In this document: one piece after another, positions 49,280-55,279 of the stretch | Layout of the letters: every line of letters begins with the position of its first letter | Position numbering within the stretch: position 1 is the first letter of the stretch | Virus record (IMG/VR): IMGVR_UViG_3300032676_000752 | Location: 1-57,662 of that record | Source: a virus | Length of the DNA: 57,662 nt | Reading direction: 5' to 3' (one strand) | Made by a program: the position numbers and the translations under genes | The notes under the pieces: generated by a model | What the model saw: only the letters and a program-made list of their open reading frames with translations | What the model was told of the DNA's origin: nothing | Databases searched by the model: none

Positions 49280-50097
49280 TGGACATTAAGAATCTGTACG
49301 ATGTAGTCATTTTCACGTCTGCCGCGCTGACCATCAAGGACGCGGTAATTGATGCAATTGCCAAACGTGCCAACCTGCGCGATGCCAACCTGCGCGGTGC
49401 CGACCTGCGCGGTGCCAACCTGAGCGGTGCCGACCTGCGCGAGGCCAACCTGAGCGGTGCCTACCTGATCGGTGCCAACCTGCGCGATGCCGACCTGAGC
49501 GGTGCCAACCTGCGCGATGCCAACCTGCGCGGTGCCGACCTGCGCGGTGCCAACCTGAGCGGTGCCGACCTGCGCGATGCCAACCTGCGCGGTGCCGACC
49601 TGCGCGGTGCCAACCTGCGCGATGCCGACCTGAGCGGTGCCTACCTGATCGGTGCCAACCTGCGCGATGCCAACCTGCGCGGTGCCAACCTGCGCGATGC
49701 CAACCTGCGCGGTGCCGACCTGCGCGGTGCCAACCTGAGCGGTGCCGACCTGCGCGAGGCCAACCTGAGCGGTGCCTACCTGATCGGTGCCAACCTGAGC
49801 GGTGCCAACCTGCGCGATGCCGACCTGATCGGTAAAAAAATTGAGGCATTGCACGTCTTTACTGGACTCTATCGCTATACCGTGTGGGTTGTTTTGTTTC
49901 AGGATGGCTCACGTTGGGTGCGTATGGGATGCCTCTGGAATTCGCTTGACGATTGGGGAAAAATTGGTATTCGCAACAGTAACCTGAAAGAATTTCCAGA
50001 CGACGGATCAGACGAAAGCGAGGAGCGCGTCTCGGCGTTTCAGTTTGCCAAAGCGGCGGCGCTGCGATTGAAGGCGGACGGAAAGGATGCCAAATGA
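49279..50097 (+). CDS. Pentapeptide-repeat protein
   Basis: 272 aa. Residues 31-185 are 31 uninterrupted pentapeptides of type A(N/D/Y)L(R/S/I)(D/G/E), giving a right-handed four-sided beta helix of nearly eight turns. The first 30 residues are a small helical cap (VIFTSAALTIKDAVIDAIAK). Residues ~188-272 form a separate domain (LHVFTGLYRYTVWVVLFQDG, WVRMGCLWNSLDDW). MfpA and Qnr proteins with such helices mimic DNA and bind gyrase, but this repeat is much more regular than those and the cap and C-terminal domains differ. A DNA-mimic or protein-binding role is possible. AGGAGAAAG precedes ATG 49279. Confidence 0.88.
   Translation: MDIKNLYDVVIFTSAALTIKDAVIDAIAKRANLRDANLRGADLRGANLSGADLREANLSGAYLIGANLRDADLSGANLRDANLRGADLRGANLSGADLRDANLRGADLRGANLRDADLSGAYLIGANLRDANLRGANLRDANLRGADLRGANLSGADLREANLSGAYLIGANLSGANLRDADLIGKKIEALHVFTGLYRYTVWVVLFQDGSRWVRMGCLWNSLDDWGKIGIRNSNLKEFPDDGSDESEERVSAFQFAKAAALRLKADGKDAK
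49369..49833 (+). repeat. 31-unit 15-bp coding repeat
   Basis: Tandem 15-base units differing at few positions (GGTGCCAACCTGCGC and close variants such as GATGCC, GACCTG, AGC). Larger blocks of units also recur, as in the block around 49428-49485 that appears again near 49738-49785, indicating past internal duplication. The near-identity makes length change by slippage or recombination likely. The repeats also keep the opposite strand open, producing a false reading frame there. Confidence 0.9.
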
Positions 50098-50285
50098 ATC
50101 ACCATTTCCGCGCCCCGTCCGCGTCCGAGATGCCCGACCAGCCTAACCCGTGGGCCACTGTGCGCCTGCGCCCTGAGCCCCGCACGCTGCCCCGTAGGGC
50201 GCGCATTGCGCTCAAAGTAGGCATCGCCCTGTTTCTTTCCTGGTGGCTGCTCACGTGGGCGCTGGCGCTCGTGGGAGGATTATGA
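50094..50285 (+). CDS. Membrane-anchored small protein (63 aa)
   Basis: 63 aa, polar and Pro/Arg-rich N-terminal two-thirds, then a membrane helix at residues ~41-61 (VGIALFLSWWLLTWALALVG). ATGA-coupled to the pentapeptide gene before it and to the next small gene. Function unknown. Confidence 0.55.
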   Translation: MNHHFRAPSASEMPDQPNPWATVRLRPEPRTLPRRARIALKVGIALFLSWWLLTWALALVGGL

Positions 50286-50389
50286 GCCTCTTATGCGTGC
50301 TCGGCATTCCTGCAGCCATTGAAGTGCTTTTCATGGCCGCAATATTTACCCGCCTGACGTGGATTGGCGGGCAAAACTGGAAACCATAA
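50282..50389 (+). CDS. Small hydrophobic protein (35 aa)
   Basis: 35 aa, begins MSLLCVLGIPAAIEVLFMAA, hydrophobic throughout with a polar end (GGQNWKP). ATGA-coupled to the previous gene. Supported by coupling and composition. The 156 bases that follow (50390-50545) contain a hairpin (GCACCCGC 50502-50509 with GCGGGTGC 50520-50527) and no gene I can support. Confidence 0.45.
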   Translation: MSLLCVLGIPAAIEVLFMAAIFTRLTWIGGQNWKP

Positions 50390-50545
50390 AGCTTCACAGC
50401 AAACGCTTCGCCACAACCACCCCGTCGCACCCACCCACCGCCACCTGTCCATCAATGGCGTCCAGGAATGAACGCGCGGATCCGATGGACAAGGCCACAC
50501 AGCACCCGCTCAGAGATGGGCGGGTGCGCCACATGAAAGGGAATC

Positions 50546-50686
50546 ATGCCCGACATTCGTATCTCAATCTCAAAGGACCTGCACACGACCATGAAAAAGG
50601 CAGCTATCGACGCCGGCTTGACACTGGCCGATCTCGTGCGCAAGACGTTGGCGCTAAAGTTTCTGCGCGACAAGGCGGCGCTATGA
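50546..50686 (+). CDS. Ribbon-helix-helix protein (46 aa)
   Basis: 46 aa, the size of an Arc- or CopG-type repressor: a short strand RISISKDLHTTMKKAAIDAG, then a helix-turn-helix segment LTLADLVRKTLALKFLRDKA. It would bind DNA as a dimer through its N-terminal strand. AAAGGGA precedes ATG 50546, and the stop overlaps the next start (ATGA). It is a likely regulator of early genes. Confidence 0.7.
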   Translation: MPDIRISISKDLHTTMKKAAIDAGLTLADLVRKTLALKFLRDKAAL

Positions 50687-50871
50687 CCCGCTGCCAGGCT
50701 TGCGAGGGGACCGGCTGGCTACGGCGCATGGTTGACGTGTCGACGATCTATGGCAGGCCGATGATCAATAGCTACTCGCGCATCTGCCCGCGGTGCGGCG
50801 GCGAAGGGACTGTGGTGGTGACGGCCGAGCCGACCATCGCGCAGGACTACCCGGGGTGGGTGACGCCGTAG
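50683..50871 (+). CDS. DnaJ-type zinc-finger small protein
   Basis: 62 aa from ATG 50683 (ATGA overlap with the ribbon-helix-helix gene). It has two CxxCxGxG motifs: CQACEGTG (C4, C7) and CPRCGGEG (C35, C38), together one zinc centre like half of the DnaJ central domain, with no J domain. Comparable stand-alone fingers bind zinc and may support protein folding or RNA binding. A similar motif pair lies in the interrupted frame at 1600-1893. Confidence 0.72.
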   Translation: MTRCQACEGTGWLRRMVDVSTIYGRPMINSYSRICPRCGGEGTVVVTAEPTIAQDYPGWVTP

Positions 50872-50891
50872 AAAAATAGTTGTGCGATTTC

Positions 50892-51036
50892 GCCCGGCGG
50901 GCGTATGGTGAATGTGTCCGGCGCGCCCAGCGATGGACTCAAGGTGACCCCGGCGACGGTCGGGGGCCGAAAGAGCGGTAACGCTCCAGTGGTGGGGAGA
51001 GTCCCTAAGCTCTCCCTGCCGGCCTCACTTAGGGGA
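50892..51036 (+). ncRNA. Structured leader with possible pseudoknot ahead of the replication gene
   Basis: Four hairpins in 125 bases: GCCC/GGGC (50892-50902); CCCCG/CGGGG (50948-50965); GAGCG-GTAA-CGCTC with a GNRA loop (50973-50986); and GGGAGAG/CTCTCCC (50995-51016) with loop TCCCTAAG. That loop contains CCCTAAG (51003-51009), complementary to CTTAGGG (51028-51034), which overlaps the Shine-Dalgarno segment AGGGGAAGG (51031-51039) of the gene at 51045. The pairing would form a pseudoknot and mask the ribosome site. This suggests translational control by ligand or protein; no known riboswitch class was recognised. Confidence 0.5.
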
Positions 51037-51044
51037 AGGCTGAA

Positions 51045-51893
51045 ATGACGAAGCTACCAGCTATTCAATTTTATCCAGGCGATTGGCGCAAGGATGTCGG
51101 GGTTCAATCCCTCAACTTCCATGATCGCGGTGTCTGGTTTGAAATGCTGATGCTCATGCACGAAAGCGAAGTTCGCGGAAAACTTATGCTCGGCGGACGG
51201 GCCATGACCGACGAAGTGCTCGCAAGTGTTCTAAGGATTGACCTAGCGAACCTAAATGTAACCATACAGACACTCATTGACCGTGGGGTTACAGAGCGTG
51301 ACAAGCGCACCGGATCACTCATAAATCGGCGCATGTTGCGAGATGAAGATTTGCGAGCGGAGAATAGAGAGAAGTTGCATAATTGGCGTAAATCTAAGAA
51401 ATTAAAAGGAAATGGAAACCAAGATGTAACCACCGATGTAACTGAAATGAAACCTCTTTCTTCATCTTCTACTTCGGTAAAGAAGCGCGTGCCCGCTGTT
51501 TCTCTCCCTGAGTGGCTGCCTGAGTCTCTCTGGTTTGACTACGAGGATATGCGGAAGAAGAAGCGCGCGGCGATGACGGATGGGATACGTTTCAGGATCA
51601 TCAAAAAGCTTGCTGAATTCAAAGAGCGAGGATCAGACCCGGTTAAATCGCTCGAAGCCTCGGTAAGAAGTTCATGGACAGATGTTTACGAACGACCAGA
51701 GCAGGGAGGCAACGGCAATGGCAAAGCAAACGGAAGACAATCGCAATCCGTACAGGAAGTGCTTCGAGAACTCGGAGCCACTGGCGGTCCAGATAGCGGC
51801 GGCGGTGGCGGAGTTACTCCAGGCGCTCGACAAGCCGGAGAATCCACGCCTGATGAAGTCGTGGGCACAGCACCTTACACCCTTCTCTGGTGA
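51045..51893 (+). CDS. Replisome-organiser-like replication initiator candidate
   Basis: 282 aa. Residues 5-110 match the pattern of phage replisome-organiser or DUF1376-like N-terminal domains (AIQFYPGDWRKDVGVQSLNF, DRGVWFEMLMLMHES, ASVLRID), a winged helix that binds origin DNA. A Lys-rich linker and a second domain (residues ~150-220: LPESLWFDYEDMRKKKRAAM) follow. The last ~60 residues are Gly-rich. Such proteins load DnaB. The gene overlaps the next by 176 bases in another frame, so either the Gly-rich tail is an artefact of frameshift or the overlap is real. Leader structure suggests regulated translation. Confidence 0.65.
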   Translation: MTKLPAIQFYPGDWRKDVGVQSLNFHDRGVWFEMLMLMHESEVRGKLMLGGRAMTDEVLASVLRIDLANLNVTIQTLIDRGVTERDKRTGSLINRRMLRDEDLRAENREKLHNWRKSKKLKGNGNQDVTTDVTEMKPLSSSSTSVKKRVPAVSLPEWLPESLWFDYEDMRKKKRAAMTDGIRFRIIKKLAEFKERGSDPVKSLEASVRSSWTDVYERPEQGGNGNGKANGRQSQSVQEVLRELGATGGPDSGGGGGVTPGARQAGESTPDEVVGTAPYTLLW

Positions 51894-52359
51894 CCAGCTC
51901 GCCGCCGCATTCAACACGGTAGCGCTGACCAGCAAAGGCTGGCCGACTCTTGGCGACATCACCGAGCCGATCCTCGAGGCCGAGTACGCCGCGGATCTCG
52001 CGTGGCTGCTCCTGGGGCTCAAGCGGCACAAGAAGACCTGGCAGGACCGGGGGCCGATCTACGGGCCGGACATTCGCGTGCGCAATGACGCCGAGCGTCA
52101 CTTCGACTTTGTGCGGGGTGAAATGCTCGAGGATGCCATCCCGGCGCCGCCGATTCCGCCGCGGCTGATGCATGCGCTGCAGGTGATGGGGGCTGGCACC
52201 GTGGCCGACGGCCTGGCGGAGCTGAGCCGGCACCCCATGACCGGTGCGTTCTCGTGGGACGCGGCCGAGGCGGGTAAGGTCAAGTTTCAGACCGAGAGGG
52301 ATTTCAAAGCAGCGTGGACGATCGCGCGCCGACGGGAATTGGCGGGGGGCACGCAATGA
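51718..52359 (+). CDS. Hypothetical replication-linked protein (213 aa)
   Basis: 213 aa from ATG 51718, chosen for the GGGAGG site 8 bases upstream; an ATG 36 bases earlier lacks one. Helical throughout (EPLAVQIAAAVAELLQALDK; FSGDQLAAAFNTVALTSKGW). No known family; it resembles helicase-loader-type proteins in size and position after an initiator gene, which is inference. Start lies deep inside the preceding gene's C-terminal frame (176-base overlap). Confidence 0.6.
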   Translation: MAKQTEDNRNPYRKCFENSEPLAVQIAAAVAELLQALDKPENPRLMKSWAQHLTPFSGDQLAAAFNTVALTSKGWPTLGDITEPILEAEYAADLAWLLLGLKRHKKTWQDRGPIYGPDIRVRNDAERHFDFVRGEMLEDAIPAPPIPPRLMHALQVMGAGTVADGLAELSRHPMTGAFSWDAAEAGKVKFQTERDFKAAWTIARRRELAGGTQ

Positions 52360-52598
52360 CGGTCAACTCTTTCGACATCCTCAAGCAAATGTGTGCAGAC
52401 AACGCCGATATTCGCCTTGCGCCTGCTGAGAACATCACCTATTTGAGAAAAGTGAAGGCAGGCACGCAAGTTACCATCGGCGTTGCAGGAGATGTGGTTG
52501 GAGGCATCTACTCTGGCCAACTAACGGCGTTTCTGTTGGTCTACGACGTGAAGCAATTCCAAGCAACCAAAGCCAAGATAGAGTTGGCGGGACAATGA
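52356..52598 (+). CDS. Hypothetical early protein (80 aa)
   Basis: 80 aa from ATG 52356 (ATGA overlap). Mixed fold (NSFDILKQMCADNADIRLAP then KVKAGTQVTIGVAGDVVGG). No family recognised. Coupled to both neighbours. Confidence 0.55.
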   Translation: MTVNSFDILKQMCADNADIRLAPAENITYLRKVKAGTQVTIGVAGDVVGGIYSGQLTAFLLVYDVKQFQATKAKIELAGQ

Positions 52599-52825
52599 CC
52601 ACCTACCTCCAAGTCTGGACGTTACAGCGCGGAGTTATCAACCCACCCGAGAAGTTATCGGATGCGGACCAGTATCTCGCCGAGCGCGCCGCGGTGCAGG
52701 CGGGGTTAGAGCGCGATCCGCAACTAACCCAACGTCAGCGCTGGCAGGAAGAGATTACACGGGCGACGCGGTTCTCGATAAGCGCGACCAGCGAGCGCCG
52801 GAATGAGCACGAGGCCGCGAGATGA
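52595..52825 (+). CDS. Hypothetical early protein (76 aa)
   Basis: 76 aa, short beta start (TTYLQVWTLQRGVINPPEK) and a helical, Arg/Glu-rich remainder. ATGA-coupled on both sides. No family recognised. Confidence 0.55.
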   Translation: MTTYLQVWTLQRGVINPPEKLSDADQYLAERAAVQAGLERDPQLTQRQRWQEEITRATRFSISATSERRNEHEAAR

Positions 52826-53055
52826 GCGATAAGTGGGCGTCAGCGTGTCGTGGCAAGCGACACTACAACTCCGAGCGTCGGGCGGACGAGGCGGCCAAGG
52901 CGTCCCAGGTGGTGTACGGGGTTGAGATGAACAGCTACCCCTGCCCATTCTGCCCTGGTAAATGGGTGGTCGGTAACAGATTCGCGCGGAACGGCAAGAA
53001 GGCGCGGATGGAGTCGGAAATACACCTGCTTGACAACACCGCAAACATAGGATAA
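52822..53055 (+). CDS. Small zinc-finger-like protein (77 aa)
   Basis: 77 aa. C9 and a later CPFCPGKW form a C/H zinc arrangement common in small phage proteins of the CGKxxYxSxxxA type, with basic flanks (RGKRHYNSERRADEAAKASQ). Probably nucleic-acid binding. ATGA-coupled to the previous gene. Confidence 0.6.
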   Translation: MSDKWASACRGKRHYNSERRADEAAKASQVVYGVEMNSYPCPFCPGKWVVGNRFARNGKKARMESEIHLLDNTANIG

Positions 53056-53079
53056 CGTGGTAAGCGTCGAGGTAGACCA

Positions 53080-53256
53080 ATGGGAGTTTTAGGAAAAAGG
53101 GAAGCGAATCGCAAGCCGGCAATCCATCGGACGGTGGTAATCGGGATTCGCCTCACGCCGAAAGACGCGAACAAGCTGCGCGCTGAAGCGGAGGCGATGG
53201 GCCGGACACTGGCCGGGCATGTGGTGTATTTGCTCAGGAAAGGTGGGGCACTGTAA
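53080..53256 (+). CDS. Ribbon-helix-helix protein (58 aa)
   Basis: 58 aa: basic N-terminus (KREANRKPAIHRTV), strand VVIGIRLTPKDANKLRAEAE, then a second helix (LAGHVVYLLRKGG), the layout of small ribbon-helix-helix DNA-binding proteins. GAGG precedes ATG 53080. Its stop overlaps the exonuclease start (TAATG), so it may autoregulate the recombination genes. Confidence 0.65.
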   Translation: MGVLGKREANRKPAIHRTVVIGIRLTPKDANKLRAEAEAMGRTLAGHVVYLLRKGGAL

Positions 53257-54242
53257 TGGCGGTATACGAAGCGAAAGAGAGTTACGCGACATCACGCGCT
53301 GGCGGGATCGGCGGAACGGACGCCAGTGCTATCTTGGGATTGAGCCCATGGAAGCGCCCCATCGACATTTACGCCGGCAAGGTCAACCCTGGCGCCCAGC
53401 CCGAGTTAGACAAAGAGTGCCTCTACTGGGGAAGCGCTCTTGAGCCAATCGTGCGCGGTCGTTACGCTGAGCGGTTTGGTGTAGCTGTCACCGCACCGGC
53501 AGACCTTGCGCCCATCTTCCCCAAGTCCCGGCCCTGGCGCGATTCAACGCTGATCGAGGGGTCGGAGCCGTGGATGCTTGGCGCGCCGGATGGGTGGATG
53601 CCATCGGTCAACACTGGGCTCGAAATCAAATGTGCCTCACGCAAAAGCGACGAGTGGGGGCCGGAAGGATCGGACGAAGTTCCGGCGCATTACTTGGTTC
53701 AGGCCGCCTGGTATACCGCCGTCTGCAATGCGCGCGGCTGGAACTTTGGCGTCCTGTTCTCCGGTAACACCTTGGCGCAGTACCGCATCGAGCGCGATCT
53801 AGAGCTTGAGAAGAACATGATCGAGGCTTGCCGGTCGTTTTGGTTTGATAACGTACTCAAGCAGGTCGAGCCGGACATCGACGAGAGCGAGAGCTACGGC
53901 AAGTATCTCGCGCGCAAGTTCAGCCTCAACACCGGCAAGGTACTCAGCCCGACTCCCGATATACTCCACTGGGCCAGCGAGATGAAGGCCGCCGACGACG
54001 AGGAGAAGGAAGCGGCGGAGCGGAAGCAGTTGGCGAACAACCATCTCCGGGCACTGCTTGGCGACGCTCAAAAATGCGTGACGCCTCTCGGTTCGATAGG
54101 CTGGGTGCGGCCGGAGACCAAAGACGCGACCAATTGGAGCGAGGTTGGCAAGAAGGTTGGCCCACTACATCCCGATGTGGTCAAGGAATTCACGGCGCCG
54201 AAAGAGATCACGGCTTACTTGCGGGCGTGGTGGAAGAAGTAA
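53256..54242 (+). CDS. YqaJ-type viral recombinase exonuclease
   Basis: 328 aa. Motifs of the YqaJ/lambda-exonuclease fold: GIGGTDASAILGLSPW (17-32), E63 in LYWGSALEPIVRGRY, and the catalytic core APDGWMPSVNTGLEIKC (D and E-x-K). A helical C-terminal half with acidic segments follows. It would resect one strand from double-strand ends, feeding RecT. The two-gene pair with recT is the standard phage recombination module. Metal residues D, E and K are visible. Confidence 0.9.
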   Translation: MAVYEAKESYATSRAGGIGGTDASAILGLSPWKRPIDIYAGKVNPGAQPELDKECLYWGSALEPIVRGRYAERFGVAVTAPADLAPIFPKSRPWRDSTLIEGSEPWMLGAPDGWMPSVNTGLEIKCASRKSDEWGPEGSDEVPAHYLVQAAWYTAVCNARGWNFGVLFSGNTLAQYRIERDLELEKNMIEACRSFWFDNVLKQVEPDIDESESYGKYLARKFSLNTGKVLSPTPDILHWASEMKAADDEEKEAAERKQLANNHLRALLGDAQKCVTPLGSIGWVRPETKDATNWSEVGKKVGPLHPDVVKEFTAPKEITAYLRAWWKK

Positions 54243-54269
54243 CCGACATCCCAATGCCGATAGAGGCAA

Positions 54270-54338
54270 AGTGCCGCTTGTAAAGGGCAAGGGTGAGGCG
54301 GCACTCTGGTTTAGCTGGGCGATCCGCATATGTCGCCC
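54270..54338 (+). promoter_or_regulatory. Two hairpins ahead of recT
   Basis: In the 118-base gap between exonuclease and recT, AGTGCCGC (54270-54277) pairs with GCGGCACT (54298-54305), and GGGCGA (54317-54322) pairs with TCGCCC (54333-54338). Neither is followed by a T run. Possible RNA processing site, attenuator or expression buffer. No clear promoter seen. Confidence 0.4.
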
Positions 54339-54360
54339 AACACTTTAAGAAAGGCATGTC

Positions 54361-55185
54361 ATGGCAGACCAGCAGCAGCAGTTAGCAACCATCCCCCCGC
54401 GTCAAGGTATCATCGCCAAGTTTGGCGAGCGGTACGACCTGGAACCCAACAAAGTCCTAGCTATCGTAGCTCAGACTGTTTTCAAGGGCAGCGACAAAGA
54501 ACCTCCCTTGTCGAACGAGGAAGTTGCGGCGGCCCTGATCGTCTGCAATGCCTACAACCTCAATCCATTCACCAAGGAAATCTACGCCTTTCGCTCCAAG
54601 GGCAAGCTCCTGATCGTCGTCGGCGTGGACGGATGGGCGGCAATCGTCAACCGGCATCAGGAACTGAACGGCATCGAGTTCGAGGAACACTTCGACGACA
54701 AGGGCAACATTCGCGCCGTCACATGCAAGATCCACCGCAAGGACTGTGCGCTCCCGGTTGTCGTCACTGAGTACACCCACGAGTGCCGGCGTGAGTCGAT
54801 CCCCTGGCAGACGATGCCAATCCGCATGACGCGCAACCGGGCATTCGTGCAGTGCGCACGTGTGGCATTCTCGGTCTCTGGCATCATCGACAATGACGAG
54901 GCGCAGACCATCGAGGGAAGCCCTGAGTTTGTTTCGAGCCAAACCAAGGCGATCATCGACCAGTCGATCAGCAAGACCGAGGCGGTCAAGGCTGTGATCC
55001 AAAAGCGGGCGCAGTCGGCGGGCAAGAGGCAGCAGGAGGCGCCGCAGGTTGAGCCACAGCCCGAGGCGCAGCCCGCGCAGGAAGCGCAGCAGGCCGAACC
55101 GGCGCAGGAGCAGAAGCCCGCGCAGGAAACCCAACAAGCTCAGCCGGAGTACCCCTACGCAGGCGAGGATAAGGGGCTCTGGTAA
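54361..55185 (+). CDS. recT: RecT-type single-strand annealing protein
   Basis: 274 aa. It has the RecT pattern: PPLSNEEVAAALIVCNAYNL then NPFTKEIYAFRSKGKLLIVV and DGWAAIVNRH, followed by MPIRMTRNRAFVQCARVAFS. RecT binds single-stranded DNA and anneals complementary strands. The last ~45 residues are Gln/Ala/Pro/Glu-rich and disordered. It is preceded by GAAAGG and forms a recombination pair with the upstream YqaJ exonuclease. Confidence 0.93.
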   Translation: MADQQQQLATIPPRQGIIAKFGERYDLEPNKVLAIVAQTVFKGSDKEPPLSNEEVAAALIVCNAYNLNPFTKEIYAFRSKGKLLIVVGVDGWAAIVNRHQELNGIEFEEHFDDKGNIRAVTCKIHRKDCALPVVVTEYTHECRRESIPWQTMPIRMTRNRAFVQCARVAFSVSGIIDNDEAQTIEGSPEFVSSQTKAIIDQSISKTEAVKAVIQKRAQSAGKRQQEAPQVEPQPEAQPAQEAQQAEPAQEQKPAQETQQAQPEYPYAGEDKGLW

Positions 55186-55279
55186 ACAAGTTTCCCGCCG
55201 TCGCGCCCTGGTATTGTGCTCTGCGATGCACGTAAACCTGAAGAGGCGGCGGGAATTCAAACGAAAGGAAAGGTACGGC

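Noticed and set aside
49369-49833. CRISPR or direct-repeat element
   Set aside because: The units are 15 bp, in frame and coding for pentapeptides.
49102-49854. Long minus-strand frame with Ala-Gln-Val-Gly-Thr repeats
   Set aside because: It is the antisense of the pentapeptide repeat and stays open only because the repeat unit lacks stops on both strands. The plus-strand frame has a start, ribosome site and a coherent fold.
50359-50682. Upstream extension of the DnaJ-finger protein
   Set aside because: Low-complexity codons overlap a separate ribbon-helix-helix gene with a good ribosome site; ATG 50683 fits the ATGA pattern.
50892-51036. Transcription terminator
   Set aside because: The strong hairpins are not followed by a T run, and they lead straight into the ribosome site of the next gene, so a leader is the better reading.
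54361-55185. Minus-strand frame of ~277 aa under recT
   Set aside because: Arg/Leu-rich antisense shadow of recT with no ribosome site or domain.
55049-55279. N-terminal extension of the Rad50-like gene into recT
   Set aside because: The frame is open, but the extension is Arg/Ser-rich antisense-like composition within recT; ATG 55280 has a good ribosome site and starts the Walker A domain properly.
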